A DNA stretch of 64,000 nucleotides from Ursus arctos (GCF_023065955.2 NW_026622808.1:47814475-47878474); one strand, 5' to 3'; positions 11,895 through 23,896 are shown, counted from the stretch's first letter. Made by a program: numbers and translations. Notes: generated by a model from the sequence alone, not told the origin.

Positions 11895-12110
11895 TTTTGT
11901 GTTATAGTGATTTGGAGTTCAGTCTCAGCCCTGCCCTTTGTTAGCTAGGTAGCTTTGGATAAGTGATAATACTGTCACTGAGCCTCAGTTTATTCTTCTG
12001 CAAAATAGGGATAATTGTAGAATCGATATAATCGAGAGTAAATGAAGGTTATACATGGAAATCCACTTAAAATGCTACAGAAGTTTCAACAAAGGTTAGT
12101 TTGTATTAGC
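11895..12110 (+). repeat. MIR element
   Basis: gagttcagtctcagccctgc, gagcctcagtttattcttct and aaaatagggataattgtaga follow MIR order; the 3' end is diverged. Confidence 0.8.
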
Positions 12111-12316
12111 AGTACTGGTATCAACACAGGTAATACCATCATCAAGCCTTGGTGATGGGGATACTAAATGTGGTTCTTGAATTCGGAGTAGGATTTGAAT
12201 ATAAGGCTGGGGAAAAGGCAGTGAGGCAAGAAGAAAAAGTTCGAAGTGAGAAAGAAGGGGAAATTTGGAAGGACCAGAGTTCAGTTTGGCCTTATTAAGC
12301 ACTAAATGTGTACTTA

Positions 12317-12428
12317 GGGTAACCGTCTGTCCTGGTTTGCCTGAGGCCGAAGGGCTCTCCAGGAAAGCAGTGCTTTCAATACTAAAACTGGGTAAGTTGT
12401 TGGGAAAATCAGGGTGAGTTTATCACCC
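12317..12428. mobile_element. Short inverted-repeat element (MITE-like) with TACTTA duplication
   Basis: A 112-bp unit begins gggtaaccgtctgtcctggt and ends gggtgagtttatcaccc, so the ends are short inverted repeats (gggt/accc). It is bounded by TACTTA at 12311-12316 and 12429-12434. The text resembles a known mammalian gggtgaccatatgtcc-type DNA repeat; I cannot name the family. Confidence 0.6.
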
Positions 12429-12434
12429 TACTTA

Positions 12435-13335
12435 GAGGACAGTAGCCCAGCAAACAAGGGTCTTAATGGCCATGTCAAAGGGTTTAGGCTGTGTTTGTAA
12501 GAAATAGGGAGTTCTTGAAAGTTCTTGAATAAGGGAATAACTGATCGGAAGTCTATTTCAGGTAGTCTACAGAAGGAAGAGTTTACCTCTCTTTCCTGCC
12601 AAATCAGTTTGCTCCTTCCTACGCTTTTCACAGGCCTTTATTGGTCTCTCCTCTGACCTTTATCACGTGCTGTGTTACAGATCTGTGTGTGTCCTCATAA
12701 TCTTACAATATAACTTCTTTGCTATCAGTATTGGGTCTTTACTCTTTTCTCTTCATGTTATCTTATACACAATATAAGTTCAATCAGTAATTAAGTTGAT
12801 TAAAACCTATGATTCTTTGCAATACAGTATTAATTGACGTTTACTGTTCATCTCAGTTCAAACTCAATTGTCAGTTTTCTGTCGCCTCGTCATTATTCTT
12901 CAGGGGACACATAAAGTCAATCTATTAAAATACTGATTGGTAAATATACACACAAAATAATTTCCTATAACATATAAGGGAGTATTCTCCCCCTCTCCAT
13001 TAAAATTTTAAATTGAAGACATTTTTCTTATTCATTCGTTCATTCATTCATTCCCTCAACCACCAAATGTAGCTTAATAGTACAATGTGTTTGTTCCTGT
13101 CCTGGAACCCAAGATACAGGTAAAAAAATTGAGGTCCCTCACCTTATTTGGTGGCCAAATTCCTGAAAGGCAGAGCACCAGGGTAGAGTTTCCACACAAA
13201 GTTCAAGTTAGATCAAGGTCATTTTCGGATGCTTAACTACCCCGTTGAAAGGTATGTTTTAAGTACTATCAAATCAACAAATCAAGTAAAAAGCATTTAT
13301 TTATTTACATGCATAAGTGACTTTGGAGAAAACCA
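12435..13335. other. Intergenic, no recognised element
   Basis: Apart from an (ATTC)n tract at about 13031-13054, nothing recognisable is seen. Confidence 0.5.
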
Positions 13336-13339
13336 AGCT

Positions 13340-13560
13340 ATATTAGCCAGTGGGGATTCTAGGGCCAGAAAGACATGGGTTCAAATCTCACCTGTGCTTC
13401 TCACTTACTTACCTTGACAAAATATTAACCATTCTTGTCCTCAGTTTCTTTACAGTCAAAATGGGACTAAAACAGTATCTATCTCACAGGGTTGTTATAA
13501 GAATAAAATGTAATAATGCACGTGAGGCTTTTAGCATCATGAACACATTTTACGCAAGGA
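13340..13560 (+). repeat. MIR element
   Basis: gccagaaagacatgggttca, cctcagtttctttacagtca and ctcacagggttgttataaga match MIR in order. Confidence 0.85.
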
Positions 13561-13651
13561 ATATGTTCCTGGAGCCCTCAAATAATGCAAGACTGACCCA
13601 GGCAAAGGATGGCGTATGTTTACTGGATAAACACGGGCTTCTTTGTAACCA

Positions 13652-13696
13652 GTTCATTCATTCATTCATTCATTCAGTCAGTCAGTCAGTCAGTCA
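13652..13696 (+). repeat. (TTCA)n(GTCA)n tetranucleotide microsatellite
   Basis: About six TTCA units switch to about five GTCA units, a point-mutated and re-expanded tetranucleotide tract. Confidence 0.95.
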
Positions 13697-13739
13697 CATA
13701 GTTTATAAACATTCGCTGACCATGCTTTGAAATTATGTG

Positions 13740-14220
13740 ATTCTTGACAAATTTTGGGTTCCTGGGTTGGGCTGGGTTCCTGGGAGGCAGACTCTGAGTG
13801 AAGTTTATTAAGGAATTATATTGCAATCAATACGTACAGGAGAGGGGAAGGGTGCAGTCCCAGCAAAGGCCCCAGTCAAGTCCACAGAATGCTCTTTTAG
13901 GACATCCAGTGTTAGGGCTTTCCTATCCCTGGTTTAACCCGTCCTTGGAGGGAAGTGCTCTGGCCTTGGGCGGAGACAGCTCTCTTCAGGTGAGGCAGTC
14001 TTCTGAGAGACACTGACCTGAGGCCGATCAGCCCGTTTCAGGGCTAGCAAATGGGTGAATAACTCCCAAATAGGGGGGATCTCAGCACTGTAGCACCCCA
14101 TTCCCTATACAAGTGATTGTCAAGATTGCAGGTGTTGTACATAAAGTGAAAGTTTATATTTTTTAAGTGACAATTTCAAAAGTATAGACATCATTACCTT
14201 ATTGTGTATGTTCCCTATGA
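13740..14220. other. Intergenic, no recognised element
   Basis: A G/C-richer patch with short ORFs lacking family resemblance; it includes a tandem gggttcctgggttgggctgg-like duplication near 13755-13780. Confidence 0.4.
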
Positions 14221-14224
14221 CGGC

Positions 14225-14385
14225 CATTTTGTCACCTTGAGCTAATTCTTAATTTCTCATCTACTTAATGGTACCTATCTTGTAGCAATTTGGTAAAGAT
14301 TAAAAATCATATAGTGTATGTAAGGTACTCAGCAAACCTCCTGGCATGCAGCAAATGTCTGGTATGTGTTAGCTGTTTTTATTAA
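14225..14385 (+). repeat. MIR fragment (3' half)
   Basis: tcaccttgagctaattctta, then ctcatctacttaatggtacc and a ggtactcagcaaacctcctg-type end match a diverged MIR. Confidence 0.6.
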
Positions 14386-14389
14386 GAGA

Positions 14390-15085
14390 AGGTCTAGGGA
14401 TACAGAAGGACTCAGTAATAAGTGAAAAAAAAAGGAAACTATGTCAGAATTCTAAAACTTACAGACTGACTTAAAGCACTGAGTCTGTCACTGGCAAAGT
14501 TTACATTATGGTATTTGACTAGTGGGTGTCTCGGTCTAGTTTTATGTCAACATTAAATAAAGGTTTGGGTTTTGGCACCTCATGGGAAGTCTCAGCTAGA
14601 CTGCTAACGTTCTTCTGTCCTTCTTATGAGAAGGTAATTTGAGAATGTTAGAATTACACTCTGTCCATTTGGGAAATGAATGTGTAAATAATGACAAGAG
14701 AGGGATAGAACCAAGATACAATAAAGGATCTAAGTTCAAAATATACGGTATATATTTCCCAACTAGTTTGTCATACCAATCTATTTTTTAATATTTATAG
14801 TCTCGCTTGAATCCTTAGAACATGAGTTCTCTTAGGCAGAGATTAAATTTCTGTAATTGCTTTTTAACTTACTGAACATAGTATCAGCACTAATGGACAC
14901 ATGAGAGTGTTCCTTTTGATTGTCTTAGTAAGGGGATGGTAATTTTTTTAAAGTATAATTCATGTGCCTATTCATAAAGATAGGATCAAAACAAAGTCTT
15001 CCTATTGTTGACTTGCTCCTTTCCCTGCCCCTAAAATAGGGTCCAAATCCTTATTTGGGAACCAGGAATCAAGTCCTATTCTCAT
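14390..15085. other. Intergenic, no recognised element
   Basis: No gene or named repeat is seen. Confidence 0.5.
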
Positions 15086-15089
15086 TTAA

Positions 15090-15170
15090 TCTCGTTTTAT
15101 TGTTTTGTTTTTACCTCCACAATTACCTAGTGGAATACAGTGGGTGCTCAATAAAAATTTGTTGAATGAC
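15090..15170 (+). repeat. L2-like 3' end
   Basis: acagtgggtgctcaataaaa followed by atttgttgaatgac is the characteristic L2 terminus. Confidence 0.65.
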
Positions 15171-15265
15171 AGGCACCTGGCCAGCTCACTCAGTGGAACA
15201 TGACTCCTGATTGCAAGGTTGTGAGTTCAGGCCCCATGTTGGGTGTAAAACCTACTTAAAAAAAA
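15171..15265 (+). mobile_element. Short tRNA-derived carnivore SINE
   Basis: aggcacctggccagctcact, ttgtgagttcaggccccatg and gggtgtaaaacctacttaaa form a compact SINE ending in poly-A. ttgttgaatgac (15159-15170) and ttgtcgaatgga (15266-15277) are the likely duplicated target. Confidence 0.88.
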
Positions 15266-15284
15266 TTGTCGAATGGATGAATGA

Positions 15285-15440
15285 ATTTCAGAGCTGGAAG
15301 TGACATTAGAGATAATATAGTCCTCATTTCAGAATAATGTTCAGAAAGACAGAGGCATATGCAGGAGGGTGCAGAGCTGTCTGAGTTAGAGTAAGGACCT
15401 AGGGCTCAGAGACCGCCAAGCAAGGCTCTTACCACCACAG
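15285..15440 (+). repeat. Old mammalian SINE-like fragment
   Basis: ttcagagctggaagtgacat, tagagataatatagtcctca and ttcagaaagacagaggcata follow an old MIR-related consensus. Diverged. Confidence 0.4.
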
Positions 15441-15829
15441 CATACTTTCTGCCTTCTGTGTTCTAAAGACCCTTGTAAATCTGCTCAGATCTTTGCTTGT
15501 CAGCCATTCCTATCCAGGGCATTCACTTCTTGAGATATTTGCTACTCCAAAGCTAGAAATAAAACAGACCATGCTTTCCTCATTTACAGCCCATCAAGTA
15601 ATATTAACATGTCCCGGGTACCTTCACACTTTTTTTCTTTCATATCTTTGTGAAATTTCCTTTTATTTGTAGGATGTGTCAGACGCCTTCTTTAATCAAT
15701 CCCCATAACTCTGAGGTTCCTTTTATCTAACTCCACACATTCAGAATAGGTCAGAAATGAGGATGGAAGCAGGTTTCAGAGCTGTAAATCTTTAACAAAT
15801 GTATTATAAAAAACTAGCCATCAAAAGAG

Positions 15830-16067
15830 AAAAATATTTTTTTTGAAAATCATCCATGATCTCACCACCCTAACAACAATGATAATAGTGTTCTGGTGAA
15901 TTTCTTAGCCATATTTTCCCATAGTTATAATCAGAGTGTGCTGATAACTGTAAATTCTACTTTTTCACTCAACATTATATCATTGGTGTTTCCATATTTT
16001 AACATAGCCTTCATCACTATAATTTTCATTGATTGTACAATGTTCCCTTGAATGCATACATCACAAT
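15830..16067 (-). repeat. Ancient L1 fragment, left half
   Basis: ctactttttcactcaacatt, attggtgtttccatatttta and caatgttcccttgaatgcat resemble the antisense of an ancient L1 3' region. The text continues after the LTR-like insertion at 16518. Confidence 0.6.
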
Positions 16068-16517
16068 TGTTGGGGAGGAAGAATTTCCTCTATCCCTTAA
16101 GGTTCTTCTAGCTGGACTTAGAATCACATTCACATGAGAACGATTAACAGGAGAAAATCAAATTTAATAGTGTATGTGTGGCAAATCCACAGGGACAAGG
16201 AAATTCCAAAGGCAGTGAGGCAACCTAAGGCTTGTATGAGCTAAGAGAGGGTTATGAGTCAGAGGATACAAAAGAGAGAAAGAACATTAGCAGGAATGTG
16301 AGAGGAGGTGTTTGGAAAATAAAGGTTGCCCTCTTACACAGATAAGTTTATAAGGTAAAGAGGAATCTCTGTCAATAGCTCTCTTCCTGGTACAAGCAGG
16401 CAGTTGAGTGGGAGGTAAAGAGCTTTTCCTAAATCTGCTGGGTTTTGATTGCTTCCTTTCAAAATAATGTTCATGCCAAAGCGGCTCATCTTGGGGCGAC
16501 ATGCCCTTGGCCTCTAT
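16068..16517 (+). mobile_element. LTR-like repeat, family A copy 1
   Basis: Begins tgttggggaggaagaatttc and ends near catcttggggcgacatgccc then ttggcctctat. It shares long strings with 26944-27404 (e.g. aacaggagaaaatcaaattt) and, reversed, with 22000-22553. It sits between two halves of an ancient L1, showing it is a later insertion. The size and TG start suggest a solitary LTR of an old endogenous retrovirus; no internal viral genes are seen. Confidence 0.65.
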
Positions 16518-16745
16518 ACAACTGATTTAACTGTTTCCCTAAAGGTGGACCTGAATGCTTTCTCTAATCATTTGATATTATAAATCAAGTAGGGATGAGT
16601 GTTTTGGGTCACAAAGCTTTTTCCATGTTTTGGATTGTTTCCTTAGGACAAGTTCCCAAAGTAGAATTACTGAGTCAAAGAGAATGGACATTTTTATGGC
16701 TGTTAAAGCACATATTGCTACATTCCTGGATGGAGGGATAGAATT
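16518..16745 (-). repeat. Ancient L1 fragment, right half
   Basis: actgatttaactgtttccct, tttccttaggacaagttccc and aattactgagtcaaagagaa follow the same ancient L1 text left off at 16067. Confidence 0.6.
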
Positions 16746-16749
16746 CTGA

Positions 16750-18885
16750 GTTTAATTAAATTAGGTAAGGGGGCGGCAATGGGGGTTTCCTGTGATCAGT
16801 GTTGCCAGGCAACCAATTGAGTCCAATAATGTGAACGGAGAGGGTGGTTTTGAGCAAGAGTCCACCTTTTCAGCCAGGCTATGGAGACTCATCAGAACTG
16901 TGCTGGGTGAGATAGTTATTTCTTGGAAATCTGCATTTGAAATTCTAGCTGAACTGTACTGCAGTATTGACTTTTCTTAGTCCTGTTTTTAATCTGTGAC
17001 AATTATCTAATAAGCAAATAGGAAAAAAAGCCTTTTTAGATAAACACATTTTCATGTCATTCCTTCTAACGAGGGTAAGCAGGTTCCAAAGCTGAGATTT
17101 ACAGAGATGGAGTATTATGGCTCTGAACATTTTTGGACCATTCAATCATATGGTCAGAAGCCACTGTGGTTTAGGCAGAGGCCCCTAGTCAGATAGGGTT
17201 CCTAGGGGCCCCTGTTTACCATTCAGTGCACATGGCAGTGAGACAGAGGGTTTGTTCTCTGCCCTCAAGTAGTCAGGCTGAGGTGGGACCCTTAGAAACA
17301 CATCTCATTAGTCAGGCAAACACATCTAGATGTCTGAATCATTAGAAAGGGACCCCCAACTATTCTTCAACTATACACCTAATGATTGAGTAAATAGGCA
17401 CTTTCTTTCCTGCATGTTTATTCCTCAAGGCAAAGAAGACTTTACGATGTCCCAGAGGGTGACTACAAGTAGATGAAGAATTAATAACATTTCTAACATC
17501 TGTGCATGCTTCATAGTTTTACAAGTGTTTTCACCCACTTTACCTTCACAAGAGCCTTGAGAGTTCAGTGCTTTTATTCTCCTCATTTTACAGATGAAAC
17601 AGTGAAGGCTCCAAAGCATCAGTGATTTTCCTTCAATCACTAGGCCGGCAAAAGGCTGAATCATGTCTAAAATTCCTGCCTCTGAGTCTCAGTCCTGTAT
17701 GTGTATTGCCCCCATCACCACAAAGTACCAATCACAGAAATACATTAGGTGATTTTCAACAATCCTGGAGCTAAAGAAAACTTCTGAACATGAGAATGAC
17801 AATTGATGGAAGATGCAAAGAAATAATTAAATTTGAGGTCAGAACATTCACAGAGCCCAAGGCAACAGAGAACTGGGGGAACAGAATAACCAACTTCCAA
17901 ACCACAGGTGTAGCTCTCACTGAGGCCAAGGAAGACAGCGTGCTCAGAACGATCGTGCCTTAGAATGTCTATGCCTTTTCCATTCAAACAGTTTTTCCCC
18001 ATGATCAATTTCTAATCATTCAGAAGACAGATTATCCACTTGATCTCACAGCCAAGATTTCATAATTGCATACATTTTGTGCTGTTTTTAAATCATCCGT
18101 CTGTCCTTTGGAATGTTCTTACAATTTTAAGAGATCTCTATGGATTATCTGAGCCAGCCCTCATTCTGCCAACAAATCTGGATTATTAACCATGATAGGA
18201 GGAAACTGAGGTCTGGAAGGTTGTGACTTGCTCAAAATCCTATATTCAGTCAAGGTAGAAGAGAGAGGAAAAGAGTGGGCTCCCAAAGGTAAGGGGCTTT
18301 CTCCACCATAACTGAGGGGAACCAACTTTTTCCTCTTTCTACAGTCCTTTCCAGATAATAAAATAGAAACTCCACATAACTGAAAAAGGTTGAAACTATT
18401 ACCTTTTCAACACTTCTCATGAGAAGAGAAATGAATTAATGAAATGATAAAACTCTGCCATCCATGGTCTGTATTTTTCTGCTAAGACACTGATGAGTTC
18501 AACATTGCTCTGTTTCTGTGGTTTCACTCTCTCCATCTCCCTGGACTCCCTGTGCTGATAAGATTCAGATCTCACTTCCTGCAGATTTGAAGGGAAGCAT
18601 TCAGAATTCTCTTTTTGCCCTTTGTCCATGTTATGTTCTTCGATCAGGCTTGGCCAGATAGAAAGCTAGTACACTGATCCCTGAGCTTTCTATACCAAAT
18701 CTCAGTGTGTTTAGGATCCAGAGGGAGGTAAAGGTATGAATTAACTGGCTTCCTTAGGAACTTTAACAATTTCCAAATATTTACTTCCTATATATTTTGA
18801 CCAATTTAATTCTTACGTACATATAGCAGAGGCTCTCTTAACAAACCTCCACTTTGCAGCTTGCCAGATCAACTCATGCTCTGTA
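16750..18885. other. Intergenic; one MIR-like trace at about 17490-17690
   Basis: cctcattttacagatgaaac with a ccttcaatcactaggccggc segment is a MIR-type antisense trace, and a similar weak trace occurs near 18190-18250. The rest is unrecognised; ORFs are short and without family resemblance. Confidence 0.45.
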
Positions 18886-19105
18886 ATCCAGGGTTGCTCA
18901 ACCTCAGCACTCTTGACATTTGGAGCCAGATAATTCTTTGTTGTGAAAGGCTGTCCTGAGCACGTTAGGATTAAACAGCATTGCTGGCCTCCACCAATAA
19001 GATGCTAGTACCACTCTCTTAATTGGGAGAGCCAAACGTATTTCCGGATATTGCCAAATGTCCCCTGAAGGGCAAAATCACCTCTTGTCCAGAAGCGCTG
19101 CTCTC
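18886..19105 (-). mobile_element. MER20-type hAT DNA transposon remnant
   Basis: gttgctcaacctcagcactc, ttgacatttggagccagata and tattgccaaatgtcccctga are the antisense MER20 landmarks. Confidence 0.85.
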
Positions 19106-19609
19106 AAACATCAACAACCCAGAATGCTCGATAATCAGGACCTGCTGAAACCTCCAGGTTAGAAGACTCCCCTCCAAGATGCCCATGTCCTCTCTATCCC
19201 ATTGGTTGAGCTGTAGACTTATCAAGTGTCAGTTATATATTTCAAATATGTTTATGTCAGTGGCACTGTTGTGATTTGTATGTCACATAAATAACACATA
19301 ACTTAATGGAACATGAGAGCAAAATAAGAGAACTTTTATTTCTATTCTAAGTTGAATGATCAGAAAACACTCTATATGATGGAAACAAATGATAATTCTT
19401 TACCACATCTCTTTTCCCCAGGATATACAACAACAACAATTCCCAGCCTCCCCCGCAGTTAGGGGGAATCAATATGATTGAGTTGGGGTAAGTAGAACAT
19501 TGGCAAAAAACATGAATACCATTTCTTTGTCTGGCACTTAAAACTCCCCTTGCTCCCTCTTGTTGCACCTGCCAAGAATCCAGAAGAGGTCCCTGATGTC
19601 CTAAGGTGG

Positions 19610-19812
19610 AGGCTGGCAAACTTCTATAAAGGGCCAGATTGTAAACACTTTCAGGTTCATATATTCTTTTTTTTTCTCAAAAACAAAAACAAAAACAAAA
19701 ACAAAACCGAATCCTTTAAAAATGTAGAAACTCTTCTTAGCTTGTAGACAGTACAAAACAAACCATGCACTGGATCTGGCTTATGGACAGTAATTTGTCA
19801 GCCCCTGCCTTA
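19610..19812. mobile_element. hAT-like DNA transposon remnant with terminal inverted repeats
   Basis: The left end aggctggcaaact and right end aatttgtcagcccctgc form an imperfect inverted repeat. cttctataaagggccagatt and gcactggatctggcttatgg are landmarks of a common mammalian DNA transposon. A (CAAAAA)n tract lies inside at about 19679-19706. Confidence 0.65.
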
Positions 19813-19814
19813 GG

Positions 19815-20690
19815 ACATAATGGTGCAACACTTCTTTCTATAAAGACACTTAAAAAAAAATCCTGTCAAATTAGGTATGGCTAAAACAACTGTAAAATAT
19901 TACAGGGGACCATAAAAGCCTAGAATGATTCTGCATGTAGTTGTTTCAAATCTCTTTAAATTCCCATTCTACTGTAAAGAAATTGAAAATAGAAGCCATA
20001 GACTTTGCATTACAGATACTGTGTAAGGAAGAAAAATAGCGTGGACTTCAAATGACAGACTCAGTCCAAGATGAGACGCTGGTTTTACACTAAAAGACTG
20101 GTGAAAAGAATGTTTATGCTTTGAATTCGAATTAAAAGTTTAAACTCTGTATCATGTTTGTATGACTCTCTATTTTAATAGACTTTTATTCAAATAAGAA
20201 GGCTTCTATTTTAACTCTCTTTTGTGTGAAAAGCAACTGAGAGGAGATGACAGGAAAGCCTTAAAAGAAATAGGACAGTACCACAATACTGAGTCCTCTG
20301 TTCTGGGTCTTGGCTTGGACATCAGCTCTCCCAGGAATTTATGATAATACAATTGTGGCAATGTTCTACATGCAGAAATGTTAGAATCTCTAAATGTTTG
20401 CTATACAAAGGTATACAAAAGGAGCAGTTAGTATGGTTTATTTAATATACATGGACGTGGGCCAGGAATAAGAAGAGGCTAAAGAACATTAAAAAAAAAA
20501 AAAAAAGCAATCCAGTCATCATTCGCATGAAAATGTCTACCTAGTCTAATACACCTTAAGTTAAAATGGAGCCATTCACCATGTGGAAATCTTACACGGA
20601 CTAGCTTTAGTGTTTACAAAGTACTAACTACATAGCTTGCAGCATCTTCTCTTTTCTGAAATTCCTATCAGCTCTCATAACTAAATGTTT
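19815..20690. other. Intergenic, no recognised element
   Basis: A+T-rich, with a poly-A run at about 20490-20506. Nothing named. Confidence 0.5.
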
Positions 20691-20693
20691 GCA

Positions 20694-20800
20694 ACTGTCA
20701 GCGTGGGCTACCATAATAAGAGACCATGATCTGGGTGGCTTGAACAACAGAAATTTATTTTCTCTCAGTTCTGGAGGCTGGTAAGTCCAAGACCAAGGGG
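20694..20800 (-). mobile_element. MaLR-type LTR, first fragment
   Basis: gtgggctaccataataagag, gggtggcttgaacaacagaa and tcagttctggaggctggtaa match the antisense of a MaLR-type LTR. The remainder appears at 23145-23330 and 24435-24495. Confidence 0.65.
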
Positions 20801-20819
20801 AAAGTATGGATGATTTTTT

Positions 20820-21660
20820 TGTGAGAGCTTTCTTCCTGTCTTAGACATAAGGAAACTATCCAGAATGGGAAAACAGAGTTGTATTAAGGGAAAAAAAGCA
20901 AAAATAATATGATAAATATGTAGAAATGTAAACAAACATGGGCCATACAAAGCAATAATGGTAATGTGGGATTTAAATTATGCCAAATAAAATTCCTGCC
21001 ATCATGCCATCTATATCAATAAGGAGATACATGGAGTTAGAATGGTTTTAAGGACCTTACATTTTCTGGAAAAAGGAAACAAGTCAAGATTAACAATAGA
21101 CCTTTGTAAATCAACAATGTATTTTATATGCATTATAATGACTAAGATTATTACTAAAGAAAAGGAAGAGTGCTTATAACTTCCAAACAAAGGAAAGAAA
21201 ACGGAATGATAAAAAAATACTTTATCAATTAAAAAAAAAGAACAGAACAAATAGGGTGGGAAAAAATCTGATGCACATCCAGTGATGACAATATTTAAAT
21301 TAAATACACAGTAATTACACTAAATCTAGAACTAACCATTCTATTTCAAAATTTTCATATTTGATTATAAAATATGTGCTATTCATATTAAAAGTACATG
21401 CCAACTTAAATGCAAGGATACAATAAGGTTGAAAGTAAAAAGAGAAAAAAGTTAGACCATGTAAACACCAATAAAAAAACTGTGTGGCTGTATTAATATC
21501 AGAAAAAATAGACTTTAAGAAGAAAGGTATTACTAAAATTAGCAGTGTCACTTTGTAACAAAAAAGGTTGAATTTTCTAGAAAGAGAAAATAATTCTTAA
21601 GTAGTATGTACCCAAAACATGGCCACAAGACATCAAATTTATTTCAAATGTATTTAAGTC
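20820..21660 (+). repeat. Decayed L1 ORF2-like sequence
   Basis: gtattaatatcagaaaaaat followed by agactttaagaagaaaggta and a stretch near atgtacccaaaacatggc resembles heavily mutated L1 ORF2 in sense. All frames are broken. Confidence 0.4.
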
Positions 21661-21999
21661 ATAAATCTATTCAGGCTTTCATATACATAATATATGCCCA
21701 CATACACCATTTATTCATATAACGAATGTATATATTTCCATAGGGCAGAACATGGAGATTATTTGGTGACAAAGTATGCCAAAATAGGAGAGGATATTTG
21801 AGGTTTTATCTCCCTGCTTTGATCTATGCCTTAACCTACCGAATCTATTTGATTAGTCTGTGTGGCAAGTAAGAATGTAATAGAAGTTTTATCATATTTC
21901 ATTCCTTAATCTACCCAACCACTCCAGACGATTATTCACTATGCTGGGGAAGGGGAAAGCTCAAGGCAGCTTCAGAGATGTAAGGAAGGATGAAACTGG

Positions 22000-22553
22000 G
22001 TTGGAAGTATAGAGGGGAAGGGCAGACTGCCCCAAGATGGGCCACTCTGGCATGCAGATTATGCCAAGCTGAAAACGTGCAAGGCCCAAAAGACTCAGGT
22101 AGAAACTTTGACCTTCCTTTCCTACCAACAACTGCTTGAAAGAATTTAGATAGAGGACCTGCTCCAGAAGAATGCCACTGCCATAGATAACTGCATTACA
22201 ATGCAAACCAGGTATGATAGGGAGCAGCTGAGCAAGGGCTCTTTTATCAAAGTTCTCTCTATGCCCTATCGTTCCTAAGTGGCCCAGCAAACATTTGTTT
22301 TCCAAACATTTACTCTTTTTCATCTTCCTGTGAATTGCATTCCTTCCCTTTGAACTCCCAGACCCCTACCCCTTTCTCCTTAGCTCCAGGATGCATACAA
22401 ACCTCATTTCCCCTGACTGTCTAGCATTTCAAGTCTGTGTATACAAAATTAAATTTGATTTTCTCCTGTTAATCTGTCTCATGTCAAAAATGTAATTCAA
22501 ATACCAGCTAGAAGAATCTTACAGGGTAAAAGTAAAACTTTCCCTCCCCAACA
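22000..22553 (-). mobile_element. LTR-like repeat, family A copy 3 (inverted)
   Basis: Read on the minus strand it starts tgttggggagggaaagtttt, contains attaacaggagaaaatcaaa, and ends near cagagtggcccatcttgggg. These match the start, middle and end of copies at 16068 and 26944; its middle is longer and more divergent. Confidence 0.6.
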
Positions 22554-22559
22554 GAAGCT

Positions 22560-23140
22560 ATATTAGTATGTTACATTGTTTAATGTGATATAAAACATAA
22601 CATGAAACACACTGGAATCACGAATGGAGAATCTTATAGTAATTAAGATAATTTCATAGGAAATCATTTAGGTTTACCTGCTATTTTTGAGAGATATTTA
22701 TTACTATTTCTTTTATATTTTTTCCCCCTAGAACAAGAAATAGGCATCGACTTGGCAATTCTTAAAATAACACGAAGATATTGAGATTATGAGATTGGCA
22801 TATAATATTATTCTTTCTATGTAACCAGACTGTCTTATTCTTCTAGAGTAAAAATGTTAAAACATACTATGGTTTGCTGTTAGTTTATATTGTAATTTCA
22901 TTTATCACCAGTCATCTCAGTAATATAGCAAAAGATTTAAAAGAAAATGCTGTTTCCACCTTCCTGTAGTAGTAAATGTACAAACATACGTGTATATGTG
23001 TAATATTCTATGCGAGTACCTCACTCCAATTAATATGATAGTTTTAACTTTATTAATGAAGCCTGTAGAACATTAATTCACATTGACAACATTTGTTATG
23101 TTTTGAATAATTATAGCTTTATGTTATCCCTTATATCTTA
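22560..23140. other. Intergenic, no recognised element
   Basis: A+T-rich sequence without a gene; it is part of the interval separating the MaLR fragments. Confidence 0.45.
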
Positions 23141-23144
23141 ACAA

Positions 23145-23330
23145 AAACTTGGTTTCTCACTGTGTCTTCACATGGCAGGGAAGGAGAGAGAGCCTAAACT
23201 CTCTGGGTCTCTGCTTAAAGGGCTCCAACCCCATCATGGGGACCCCCACACTCATGATGTCACCTAAAACTAATTACCTCCAAAGGCCCTGTCTCCAAAT
23301 ACCATCACAGTTGGGGGTGTTAAAAAGGAG
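23145..23330 (-). mobile_element. MaLR-type LTR, second fragment
   Basis: ctcactgtgtcttcacatgg, aactctctgggtctctgctt, ccccatcatggggaccccca and caaaggccctgtctccaaat continue the LTR begun at 20694. Confidence 0.7.
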
Positions 23331-23337
23331 ACAGCAG

Positions 23338-23550
23338 CGGGCATCTGGGTGGCTTAGTCCATTGAGCATCTGACTCTTGATTTCAGCTCAGGTCATGATC
23401 TCAGAGTCCTGAGATTGAGCCCCGAGTTGGGCTCCACACTCAGCGTGGAGTCTGCTTGTCCCTCTCCGTCCCCCTGTGCCCTTCTCCTTGCTCACAAAAT
23501 CTCTCTCTAAAATTAATTAATTAATTAATTAAATTTTTAGGAAAAAAATA
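23338..23550 (+). mobile_element. Carnivore SINE inserted in the MaLR LTR
   Basis: Head gggcatctgggtggcttagt, body and an (AATT)n-rich tail. gagacagcag (23328-23337) and gagacaacag (23551-23560) are the duplicated target, one difference. Confidence 0.93.
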
Positions 23551-23560
23551 GAGACAACAG

Positions 23561-23665
23561 GGTGGCACCCAAATGGCTCAGTCAGTAGAGCATGTGACTC
23601 TTGATCTCTGCGTCAGGAGTTCAAGCCCCACATTGGGGGTAGAGTTTACTTTTAAAAAAAAAGGA
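23561..23665 (+). mobile_element. Short tRNA-derived SINE directly downstream
   Basis: ggtggcacccaaatggctca, gtcagtagagcatgtgactc and aggagttcaagccccacatt keep a recognisable tRNA-like head; poly-A ends the element at about 23661. Confidence 0.92.
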
Positions 23666-23896
23666 GAAAACAGGACCAAAATGGAATCACTTGTGCCATG
23701 CCCATGTGGGCAAACTGAAACTATACCTAACCTGATTGCACATTCAACCTTATCCAGGAATATAATCTTAACTGGTCAGTCTGGAATTTCCTGGTTAGCA
23801 TGAGTAAGGTCATCTCCTGATAGACTCCTTTTGTCCCCCAAAGGAAAGGTGACCTTGCCTGAAATAATCTTTTTGTTGTTATGAGTTTCTTGTCTT

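Noticed and set aside
13350..13730. 126-codon plus-strand ORF
   Set aside because: Composed of a MIR element and the TTCA/GTCA microsatellite.
21961..22323. 120-codon minus-strand ORF
   Set aside because: Falls inside the inverted LTR-like copy; no protein family resemblance.
23561..23640. tRNA-like sequence with A/B-box resemblance
   Set aside because: It is a SINE head followed by a poly-A tail; no intact cloverleaf or acceptor end supports a functional tRNA gene.
23573..23803. ORF beginning MAQSVEHVTLDLCVRSSS
   Set aside because: The N-terminal part is translated from the tRNA-like head of a SINE, a familiar spurious protein; no homology beyond it.
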